This document shows, in pieces, positions 14,318 through 20,826 of a DNA stretch of 20,826 bases; positions within the stretch are counted from its first letter, which is position 1, and each line of letters starts with the position of its first letter. Source of the DNA: JBFKMV01 sp041629655 (lineage in GTDB: Bacteria; Acidobacteriota; Polarisedimenticolia; Polarisedimenticolales; Polarisedimenticolaceae); assembly GCA_041629655.1 (NCBI GenBank), contig JBFKMV010000077.1, forward strand, positions 1-20,826. The letters run 5' to 3'. Made by a program: the position numbers and the translations under genes. The notes under the pieces are model-generated. The model had not been told where the DNA came from, ran no database searches, and saw only the letters and a list, made by a program, of their open reading frames with translations.

Positions 14318-15621
14318 GGGTGCCGGAACCGCAGGTCCAGGTAGTCCATCGCCGGCGACCCGCCCCGCCGCCCGGCCGCGTACTCCCACCGCCATACCGC
14401 CTCGAGCACCGCCTCCGCGTAGCGCCGGGCGAGCGGCGAGTCTGCGGGGCGGGACTCGACCAGCCTGGCTCCGATCACGCGACCGTCGGGGCCGATCACG
14501 ATGCGAACCAGCGCCTCGACCGTGGCGCCGGATTGCTCCAGCGCGTTGACGAAATCTCCCGGCAGCTCCGGGGATGCGCCCCGCAACACCTGCGGTGGAT
14601 CGCCGCCCTCCCGCGCCACCGCGCCCACGAGCCCGGTAATGCCGGCGACCGGACCCAGCGGTACGTCGCGTCGCGCGGGCTCCCTTCGCGGAAGCGAGAT
14701 CCGCGCAGCCTCGCGCTCGACCAGACGACCGCCCTGTTCGTCCAGGGTCAGCTCGAGACGTGACGCCAGCTTGACGAAGTCCGGATCGGCGCGCAGCGCC
14801 GGATCCACCACGATCCGGGTCTCGCCGAACGGCTTCGACAGCAGCATCGTCTCGACCAGCGTCCGCTCGCGATTCGAGAGCGGCACCTGCTCGTTGTCGG
14901 AGGCACGGGACAGCTGCTTCTTCTCCCACTCGTAGAGGTAGGCTCCGATCGGCGTACAGGTCCACTTGTTCGGGCACGGATTGTCGTGCTTGAGCAACAC
15001 CAGCTGGTAGTCGCGGAACACGACGCTGGCGTAGCTGCGATACGCGGTGATGAACGCGTCGATCGCCACCTGCGGTCGAAGCTCGTCGGGCACGCCGACC
15101 CAACCGTAGTCGTCGAAGATCAGCAAGCCCCCGTTCTTGAGCAGCGGCCAGCAGAGGACCGCATCCGCCAGCACGTCGTCGGCGGAATGCGAGCCGTCCA
15201 CGTAGATCACGTCGTACGAAGCGTCGGGCAGCTTGCGCAGCTCGATCTGCGAGAAGCCGGTGATCGTGGTGACCTTGTCGGCGTGCTCGGATTTGCCGAT
15301 GTTCGCGAGATACCGCTGCTTGAGATCGTCGAAGAACGGGTCGATCGCCGTCGCCCGGGCCGTGGGGTGCGTCAGGTAGTTCTCGAGCATCCACACCAGC
15401 GTTCTGCCCTCGTAGACCCCCACTTCCAGGTAGTTCAGCCCGGGACGCCCCCGCAGCGGCTCCAGCAACTCACTCCACAGCGGGACCAGGCGCGAGGTCC
15501 AGTCCTTCGTGTAGGCGTCGTCCTCGGTCGCCTCGTCCGCCGGCGCGGCGGAGCCCCCGCTGAGCAGCAGGACGGCCAGTCCCAGTCCGAGCATCACCGT
15601 TTTCGCACGCTGATCCGCCAT
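14314..15621 (-). CDS. Exported class I SAM methyltransferase-like protein fused to a TonB C-terminal-like domain
   Basis: The 435-aa protein has a signal peptide or N-terminal anchor (basic start, hydrophobic core about residues 8-21, cut near SAA-P). Residues about 40-240 form a Methyltransf_24-type Rossmann domain: NYLEVGVYEGRT (63-74), AIDPF with Asp94, DVIYVDGSHSADD (137-149) and GGLLIFDDYGW (164-174). Cys216 and Cys222 (PCPNKWTC) could form a disulfide. A linker of about 75 residues leads to a TonB-C-like domain (about 318-435) that is nearly duplicated by the next gene. ATG 15621 has GGGAG upstream. SAM is not known to be available outside the cytoplasm. The domain may therefore be a non-enzymatic fold or bind another ligand, or the N-terminus may be an uncleaved anchor facing inward. 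Family calls are firm; the role is unknown. Confidence 0.85.
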   Translation of the reverse strand: MADQRAKTVMLGLGLAVLLLSGGSAAPADEATEDDAYTKDWTSRLVPLWSELLEPLRGRPGLNYLEVGVYEGRTLVWMLENYLTHPTARATAIDPFFDDLKQRYLANIGKSEHADKVTTITGFSQIELRKLPDASYDVIYVDGSHSADDVLADAVLCWPLLKNGGLLIFDDYGWVGVPDELRPQVAIDAFITAYRSYASVVFRDYQLVLLKHDNPCPNKWTCTPIGAYLYEWEKKQLSRASDNEQVPLSNRERTLVETMLLSKPFGETRIVVDPALRADPDFVKLASRLELTLDEQGGRLVEREAARISLPRREPARRDVPLGPVAGITGLVGAVAREGGDPPQVLRGASPELPGDFVNALEQSGATVEALVRIVIGPDGRVIGARLVESRPADSPLARRYAEAVLEAVWRWEYAAGRRGGSPAMDYLDLRFRHP

Positions 15622-15742
15622 GCGCAGGATCTCCCTGTCCGCAACCGCGACCCGCCTGTCTCCGTCTCGCGGCGGCGTCGACCTCGCTGCGGCGGACCGA
15701 GTGTAGTCTACCCGCGGGTTTCTCGTTGCCCGGGGGAACCAC

Positions 15743-16648
15743 TCAAGGCGACCGCTTTCCGGTCAAGCGGCTGTTGAAGAACTCGATCGTCCGCTTCCAG
15801 GCCAGCTCGGCCGCTTTCTCGTCGTAGCGCGGTGTCGTGTCGTTGTGGAAGCCGTGGTTGACGCCCTCGTACATGTGCATCGTGTAGTCGATGCCGTGCT
15901 GCTTCAGCGCGGCCTCGTAGGCCGGCCAGCCCTCGTTGATCCGCCGGTCCAGCTCGGCGTAGTGGATCAACAGCGCGGCGCGAATCTTCGGCACGTCCTC
16001 CGCGGCGGGCTGGCGGCCGTAGAACGGCACCGCCGCCTTGATCACGTCGGGCAGGGCGACGGCCAGCGCGTTGGCGACGCCGCCGCCGAAGCAGAACCCC
16101 ACTACGCCGACGTTGCCGTCGCAGTCCGGGTGCTTCTGCAGGAATCTCGCCGCGGCGATGAAGTCCTGGGCCAGCTTGTCGCGGTCGAGCTTGCGCTGCA
16201 TCTCGCGGCCCTCGTCGTCGTTGCCGGGGTAGCCGCCCAGCGGCGTGAGAGCGTCGGGGGCCAGGGCGACGAAGCCGGCGACGGCGACGCGCCGCGCCAC
16301 GTCCTCGATGTACGGGTTGAGCCCGCGGTTCTCGTGTACGACCAGCACGCCCGGCGCCCGGGCGGCGAGGTCCGCCGGTCGCGCCAACAGGCCGCGCAGC
16401 GTGACGTGTCCCTCGGGCGACGGGAAATCCACAAACGCGGTGCGGATGCGCTTGTCGTCGGGCTCGACCTGGCGGGCCCAGGCGTAGTTCGGTCCGAGCG
16501 TCTCGAGCAGCGCGGCCGCCGTCAACCCGCCGACGGCGAACTTGCCCGAGCGTTCGAGAAACGCCCGTCTGTCGATCAGGCCATGGGCGTAATGGTCGTA
16601 GAGGTCGAGCAACTCCTGGGGGAAATCGCTGGCCACGTTTCTCTTCAT
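15743..16648 (-). CDS. Dienelactone hydrolase family protein with Tat-type signal
   Basis: This is an alpha/beta hydrolase of the dienelactone hydrolase family, 301 aa, which cleaves lactones or esters. The triad is readable: Cys186 in GFCFGGG, an acidic residue in HYAELDRR (Glu232 or Asp234) and His265 in GVNHGFHND. GVLVVHENRGLNPYIEDVARR (99-119) is the oxyanion-hole region. The N-terminal LLDLYDHYAHG followed by DRRAFLERSGKFAVGG is a Tat-type signal (twin arginine at 27-28) as in E. coli YghX, so it is probably exported folded. ATG 16648 has GGAG 5 bases upstream. The frame could extend to 16744, but that would overrun the amidohydrolase gene. It lies 37 bp downstream of the amidohydrolase and is probably co-transcribed with it. 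The substrate is unknown. Confidence 0.92.
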   Translation of the reverse strand: MKRNVASDFPQELLDLYDHYAHGLIDRRAFLERSGKFAVGGLTAAALLETLGPNYAWARQVEPDDKRIRTAFVDFPSPEGHVTLRGLLARPADLAARAPGVLVVHENRGLNPYIEDVARRVAVAGFVALAPDALTPLGGYPGNDDEGREMQRKLDRDKLAQDFIAAARFLQKHPDCDGNVGVVGFCFGGGVANALAVALPDVIKAAVPFYGRQPAAEDVPKIRAALLIHYAELDRRINEGWPAYEAALKQHGIDYTMHMYEGVNHGFHNDTTPRYDEKAAELAWKRTIEFFNSRLTGKRSP

Positions 16649-16685
16649 GGTGTCTCCGCGGCGCCTTCTTGGCCGACGTTTCGGG

Positions 16686-18473
16686 TCACTGCTTCGCCTC
16701 GATCGTAGCCCGGAGCTCCTCGATCGAGCGTGCCACGCCCCCACACACGACCCATTCCAGGCTGCGCATGTTCGCGATGTCGCGGGTCGGGTCGGCGGCG
16801 AGAACCAGCAGGTCCGCCGCTTTGTCTTCCTCCAGCGTGCCCAGCTTCTCTCCGTTCGGGAGAGACCCGGCCGCGCCGCTCGTGGCGGCGACGATCACCT
16901 CCATCGGCGTCAGCCCGGACGCCTGCATCGCTTCGAGCTCCGCGTAGACCGCGGGTCCGTGAAGGGTCAGCGGATTGCCGGCGTCGGTTCCCATGACGAC
17001 CGGGATTTCCGCGCGCTGCACGGCCAAAAGGTTCTTCTTCGCTTGCGCGAACTCCTTCGCGGCGCGCGCTTCGTAGGCCGGGAATCGCTCCTTCCGCTCG
17101 TCCGTCGCCGTGACGCCTGCCGTGGAGCGCACCCGCTCCAGCGTCGCGGGGTCGACGCAGCGGTTCGGATCGTCGACCACTGGAGGAGTTCCCGAGATGA
17201 CCGACGCGGAGAGCCGCACGTAGCCGCTGCGGACGGTCAACGTCGGGCAGTAGGCCGTGCCGGCCGCCCGCGCCAGAGTGAGGAACTCCTCGTCGACGTC
17301 GGCGTCGACGACGCTGTGGACCAGAAGCCGGGCTCCCGCCTTCACTGCGACCTTTGCCGTATCGAGGCTCGTCGCGTGCACGATCAGCGGAAGTTCGAGC
17401 TTGTTCGCCTCGTCACCGGCGGCCATCACGGCCGCCTCGGCGTCAGGCTCGACACGGATGAACCAGACCTTGATCGCGCTCGCTCCGATCGCGGCGAGAT
17501 AACGAGCTCCCTCCCGGGCCGTCGCTTCGTCCGAGATGTGGATGAGCTGCTTGTCGGCCGGGAGGTTGAGGATCTCGTGGGAGATCGTGGAGAGCAGCGG
17601 GCCGGCGGCACGCACGGCGGGTGTCCGGGAATCCTGCGCGGCGCGCTCGGGGAGCCGCACCGTCCAGGACATGCCGCCCACGTCGAACACCGCGGTCACG
17701 CCGGAGCACAGGTACGAACGGAAGAACGTCTCCGGCTCGCGTCGCAGTCGCGCGTGCGTCTGCTCGAACGGATGGCGTTCGCGAACGTCGAGCGCGTCGG
17801 GTCGCGCGTCGGCCCAGCCGGTCTGGGAGAAATGTACGTGCATGTCGATCAGACCCGGCGTGATCCACTTGCCGCGCGCGTCGATCGTGGTGATCCCGTC
17901 CGGCAGCGGACATTCCGATCGGGACCCCGCGCAGTCGATCTCTCCGTTCCTGACGACGACGACGGCGTTTTGGACCGGTGGTCCACCGCTGCCGTCGATC
18001 AGCGTCGCCCCGGCCAGCGCGAGCGGCGGCGGCGGAGTACCGGGAGGGTTCTCGAACGCCGAGGTCACCGCGATCTTCCACGCACCCGACTCGGTCTTGA
18101 CGAAGAAGCGTTCGGAGATTCCGGACGACTCGTTCGCTCCGTAGCGGACGCGGTAGCGATACGTGCCGTAGACGATTCCGGGCCGGACGGGAACGAGCCG
18201 CAGGTCGCTGCCGACGAACGTGTCCGGCCACGCGCTCCCGACTCCGCTCGCCAGTTCGTCGTAGCCGAGGCGGATCCCCGTCGGCCCGGTCCGCGCCAGG
18301 GACGGCGATTGGAGGTAGGTCGAGAGATACGTCTCGCCGTCCTTGGCTTCGATCGCTCCGAGGTTCTTCTCGAACAGCGCGCGGGCCGCGGCGACGTCGT
18401 CGGATGCGCCGGCGGACACGGCGGCCGAAAAGGCGAGGGCCAGAACCGCGATCGTCAGCAGGGTCCGGGGCAT
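16686..18473 (-). CDS. Exported amidohydrolase with N-terminal NTF2-like (SnoaL/DUF4440) domain
   Basis: The 595-aa protein has a Sec signal (residues 1-22). Residues about 25-140 are an NTF2-like domain (VAAARALFEKNLGAIEAKDG and ISERFFVKTESGAWKIAVTS). From about 150 it is an imidazolonepropionase-like amidohydrolase: GATLIDGSGG, GKWITPGLIDMHVHF with His212 and His214, Lys335 in IKVWF (possible carboxylated lysine), His366 in IVHATS, His386 in LVHSVVD and Asp497 in VMGTDAGNP. It ends with LGTLEEDKAADLLVL, typical of the family. It probably hydrolyses a C-N bond in a small peptide or cyclic amide outside the cytoplasm. ATG 18473 has GAGGAG 7 bases upstream. It follows the NRAMP gene by 37 bp and precedes the dienelactone hydrolase by 37 bp, which suggests one operon. 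Confidence 0.92.
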   Translation of the reverse strand: MPRTLLTIAVLALAFSAAVSAGASDDVAAARALFEKNLGAIEAKDGETYLSTYLQSPSLARTGPTGIRLGYDELASGVGSAWPDTFVGSDLRLVPVRPGIVYGTYRYRVRYGANESSGISERFFVKTESGAWKIAVTSAFENPPGTPPPPLALAGATLIDGSGGPPVQNAVVVVRNGEIDCAGSRSECPLPDGITTIDARGKWITPGLIDMHVHFSQTGWADARPDALDVRERHPFEQTHARLRREPETFFRSYLCSGVTAVFDVGGMSWTVRLPERAAQDSRTPAVRAAGPLLSTISHEILNLPADKQLIHISDEATAREGARYLAAIGASAIKVWFIRVEPDAEAAVMAAGDEANKLELPLIVHATSLDTAKVAVKAGARLLVHSVVDADVDEEFLTLARAAGTAYCPTLTVRSGYVRLSASVISGTPPVVDDPNRCVDPATLERVRSTAGVTATDERKERFPAYEARAAKEFAQAKKNLLAVQRAEIPVVMGTDAGNPLTLHGPAVYAELEAMQASGLTPMEVIVAATSGAAGSLPNGEKLGTLEEDKAADLLVLAADPTRDIANMRSLEWVVCGGVARSIEELRATIEAKQ

Positions 18474-18510
18474 GGGTTGTCTCCTCGGTCGGGGGGACGA
18501 GCATAGCGTC

Positions 18511-19737
18511 CTAGGAAAACGTATCCAGCACTTTCCGCACGGCGATGAAGCCGAAGAACAGCAGCGTCAGCAGCAGCGCCAGGTTCGCCGCCGGGCCGCT
18601 GGTGAACGACGCGCCGACCCAGCGGCGGCGGTTGTTCAGCAGCAGCAGCGTCAGCGCGAGCAGCGGCATGAAGAACGAGCCGAGCACGGCGTAGCTGAGC
18701 TGCGCCCGCTCGAGCGACAGCCACAGCAACGGCAGCGGGACGATCGTGATCAGCCACAGGTAGAGGCGGTACGGTCTCGTCGCCGCGAAGTCGACGTCCC
18801 TCGCGGAGCCCCGCCACAGCGCGACGAAATCCGCGAACAGGTACGGCACGCTCTGCCAGACCCCGAGCAGGCTCGAGAACACCGCGCCCCAGAAGCCGGC
18901 GAGGAAGATCCACTCGCCGGCCGGGCCGAGCGTCGCGCCGAGCTGCGCCGCCAGGTCGAGCGCCACGGTCGGTCCGCCCTCCAGGCTCACGCGCGAGCCG
19001 ATGATCACCATCGCCATCCCGAACAGCGCGGTCATCGTGTAGCCGACCGCGAGATCGATGCGGCAGGCGCGCATCCCGCGGGCGCCGGTCCGTCCCCGCT
19101 CGCGGATCCAGTAGCCGTAGGACAGCAGCGTCACCGTTCCGCCGACCCCTCCCAGCACGCCCAAAACGTATCCGGTGCCCCCCTCGGGGATCCGCGGGAC
19201 GGCGACCCCGCGCGCGACCTCGCCCCAGTCGGGACGGATCAGCAGCGCGGTCAGCATCACCGTCACGAACATCATCGCGATGCACAGCGACATCAGCCGC
19301 TCGAACAGCCGGAAGCCGCCGAGCCGCACCAGCGCCAGCCCGGCGAGCGAGTGCACGATCCCCCAGGCGATCTTCGAGGTCCTGAGGTCGTCGGCCAGCG
19401 GCAGCAGGCCGGTGCCGGCGACCCCGCAGGCGTTGACCAGCGCGCCGCCGGTGAAGAACGTCCACACCACGAGGTAGGCCAGGAACACCCAGCGCACCCA
19501 TCCGCCGAGCCGCTCGACCCAGCCCTCGAGCAGCGTGGTCCCGGTCGCCATCTGCCAGCGCGCGATGCCCTCGTTGAGGAACCACTTCAACAACGCGCCG
19601 ATCCAGGCCGCCCACAACAGCGCCAGCCCGTGTCGCGACCCGCCGAGGCTGGCCGTCAACAGGTCCCCGGCCCCCACCCCCGTGGCGGCAATCAGGATCC
19701 CCGGACCGAGGAGCGCCAGGAAGGAGACGCGCTTCAT
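18511..19737 (-). CDS. Divergent NRAMP-family metal ion transporter
   Basis: The 408-aa polytopic protein (about 11 hydrophobic segments) has the NRAMP (LeuT-fold) start FLALLGPGILIAATGVGAGDLLTAS. Canonical NRAMP transporters carry DPGN in this first helix to hold Mn or Fe. Here the place reads GAGD (22-25). The MPH motif of helix 6 is also absent: the aligned stretch reads GGVGGTVTLLSYGYWIRE (196-213). It therefore belongs to a non-canonical NRAMP branch, and its substrate cannot be assumed to be manganese or iron. ATG 19737 has no ribosome-binding site. TACCAT (19749-19744) ends 6 bases before it, compatible with a leaderless start. It is followed by the amidohydrolase gene at 37 bp. A large inverted repeat separates it from the upstream traB-family gene. 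Confidence 0.85.
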   Translation of the reverse strand: MKRVSFLALLGPGILIAATGVGAGDLLTASLGGSRHGLALLWAAWIGALLKWFLNEGIARWQMATGTTLLEGWVERLGGWVRWVFLAYLVVWTFFTGGALVNACGVAGTGLLPLADDLRTSKIAWGIVHSLAGLALVRLGGFRLFERLMSLCIAMMFVTVMLTALLIRPDWGEVARGVAVPRIPEGGTGYVLGVLGGVGGTVTLLSYGYWIRERGRTGARGMRACRIDLAVGYTMTALFGMAMVIIGSRVSLEGGPTVALDLAAQLGATLGPAGEWIFLAGFWGAVFSSLLGVWQSVPYLFADFVALWRGSARDVDFAATRPYRLYLWLITIVPLPLLWLSLERAQLSYAVLGSFFMPLLALTLLLLNNRRRWVGASFTSGPAANLALLLTLLFFGFIAVRKVLDTFS

Positions 19738-19760
19738 CGGCGCATGGTACCGCGGACTAC

Positions 19761-19853
19761 GGGGACGTTTTCCTAACCCCGGAATAGGAGGCAGCTATGG
19801 GAAACGCGCAAACCGAATACTGCCTCCAAAACCCCGGTTAGGGAAACGTCCCC
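19761..19853. repeat. Long imperfect inverted repeat (34-bp arms, 25-bp loop)
   Basis: The arms 19761-19794 and 19820-19853 are complementary at 28 of 34 positions, starting with GGGGACGTTT on the left and ending with AAACGTCCCC on the right, and closing with GGAGGCAG/CTGCCTCC next to the loop. Each arm holds a smaller palindrome-like core (CCCCGG and CCGGGG after TAACC). The loop carries a third GGGAAACG. It lies between the stop of the traB-family gene (19863) and the start of the NRAMP gene (19737), so the RNA would form a very stable stem. It may act as a terminator or transcript stabiliser, or be a copy of a dispersed REP-like element. No transposase gene is near. Confidence 0.82.
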
Positions 19854-19862
19854 TTGCGGGGA

Positions 19863-20826
19863 TCAACCGAAGAGGTTGGAGACGATCTCGTAGCCGCCGA
19901 CGTAGGTTCCGATGATGCTGCCGATGCTGGGCAGGATGAAGGCCAGGAACACGCGCAGCAAGCGGTTGCTCCACCAGCAGCGGAGCTTGGCGATCTCCTC
20001 GGAGACGCTCTGGAAGTCGCGCACGCGCGGCGGCCGGACCCAGGCCTGGACGAACGCGGTCACGTAGCCGGCCCCGATCACGGGGGTCAGGCTGGTGATC
20101 GGCGCGGCGACGACGGCGGCCAGCACGGTCAAGGGGTGCGCCATGGCCAGGATCGCGCCGATACCGCAGGGGATCGCATTCGCCAAGATCCAGTAGATCA
20201 GGTTCTGCCCGGCGACCTCGCCGCCCTTGGTCCAGGCGATCAGCCCGAGCGAGCCGAGGATAATCGCCGGGATGCCCCAGCCGATCCACTTGGCCACGGG
20301 CAGCGCCTTGGGGATCCGGTCGATCGGCGCCAGGTCCACCTCGCGGCCCTCCGAGAGCGCCTGCCGCATGCCCTCGACGTGCCCCGCCCCGACCACGGCG
20401 ACGATCTTGCGTCCCTCGGCCTGGCGGATCTTCTCCGCCAGGTAGGCGTCGCGCTCGTCGATCAAGACGCGCTTGAGACCCGGCATCGCCGTGGCCAGCT
20501 CGTTCATCAGCTCGGTCAGCACGTCCTTCTGCCGTAGCTTCCGGAGGTCCTCCTCGGTCAGCTCGTCGCCCTTGCCGAACCCGACCAGGATCGATGCCAG
20601 CAGCTCGTTCTTCTTCCAGAACGACATCGAGCGCCAGGCGCGCAGCATCGTGATGCGGATGTTGCGGTCGCACAGCGAGACCGGAATGCCCAGCTCCTCG
20701 GCGACCTTGGTCGCCTCGAGCAGCTCCGTGCCCGGCATCACGCCGAGCTTTCCGCCGAGCCGCTTCTGGTACGAGCCCAGCAACAGGTTCACCAGCAGCG
20801 TCGGCAGCTGCTGCTTCTTGATCACC
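19863..20826 (-). CDS. TraB/PrgY-family membrane protein, C-terminal part (cut by window edge)
   Basis: The frame is open to the window edge, so the N-terminal part (about 70-80 residues, with the GTAHVS-type motif) is missing. The GTG at 20825 is not a believable start. The visible 320 residues have the TraB/GumN-like fold: MPGTELLEATKVAEELGIPV, LCDRNIRITMLRAW, LIDERDAYLAEKI, and GAGHVEGMRQAL, whose Gly-His pair is a family hallmark. A C-terminal membrane region of about four segments follows (WIGWGIPAIILGSLGLI, then IPCGIGAILAMAHPLTVLAA, PVIGAGYVTAFVQAW and VFLAFILPSIGSIIGTYVGG). Relatives include enterococcal TraB/PrgY, which blocks pheromone signalling, and the mitochondrial TRABD proteins. 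A protease-like activity has been proposed for the superfamily. The role in this organism is unknown. Confidence 0.9.
   Translation of the reverse strand, partial: VIKKQQLPTLLVNLLLGSYQKRLGGKLGVMPGTELLEATKVAEELGIPVSLCDRNIRITMLRAWRSMSFWKKNELLASILVGFGKGDELTEEDLRKLRQKDVLTELMNELATAMPGLKRVLIDERDAYLAEKIRQAEGRKIVAVVGAGHVEGMRQALSEGREVDLAPIDRIPKALPVAKWIGWGIPAIILGSLGLIAWTKGGEVAGQNLIYWILANAIPCGIGAILAMAHPLTVLAAVVAAPITSLTPVIGAGYVTAFVQAWVRPPRVRDFQSVSEEIAKLRCWWSNRLLRVFLAFILPSIGSIIGTYVGGYEIVSNLFG

Noticed and set aside
16647..18506. Plus-strand frame of 619 aa over the amidohydrolase
   Set aside because: It is antisense to a protein with all metal ligands and a signal peptide, and it has no domain of its own.

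Overview
The window is GC-rich bacterial DNA, densely coded on both strands, from a free-living, probably didermal bacterium. It has lipoproteins, TonB-type C-terminal domains, a Tat-type signal and many exported enzymes. A candidate sigma-54 promoter, a Hanks-type Ser/Thr kinase and many secreted hydrolases fit Acidobacteriota (Thermoanaerobaculia-like) or a neighbouring deep phylum. That placement is inference, because the window holds no rRNA marker.

Layout. Positions 1-880 (minus) hold the 5' half of thiC behind a TPP riboswitch and an intrinsic terminator, a standard attenuation unit. Positions 1158-1848 hold a sigma-54-type promoter, a small exported protein, a possible 33-aa peptide and a strong terminator. 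Positions 1879-6924 hold housekeeping and accessory enzymes: a TatD nuclease, a convergent Nudix hydrolase, a divergent cysteine desulfurase, a secreted beta-lactamase-fold serine hydrolase, and a convergent egtD (ergothioneine step 1). Positions 7062-10216 are an xseA-xseB-dus operon in which xseA carries an extra N-terminal HARP-like domain. Positions 10272-13901 carry a lipoprotein, a Ser/Thr kinase and a GT-C glycosyltransferase. Positions 13868-15621 (minus) carry an exported methyltransferase fused to a TonB-C-like domain, overlapped by a lipoprotein that is a tandem copy of that domain. Positions 15743-20826 (minus) carry a Tat-type dienelactone hydrolase, an exported amidohydrolase with an NTF2-like domain, a divergent NRAMP transporter and a partial TraB-family membrane protein. 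A 93-bp imperfect inverted repeat separates the last two.

How it works together. Most of the window is ordinary core metabolism plus envelope and secreted proteins. I see no phage, transposase, CRISPR or tRNA gene. The stretches that stand out are the methyltransferase-TonB fusion with its duplicated partner, the HARP-like extension on XseA, the large inverted repeat at 19761-19853, the sigma-54 small secreted protein unit, and a recurring layout in which a -10 hexamer lies 7-10 bp before the start codon (leaderless genes). Three convergent gene pairs overlap at their ends, two of them by sharing one CTAG as both stop codons. No complete new multi-gene defence or biosynthetic system is visible.
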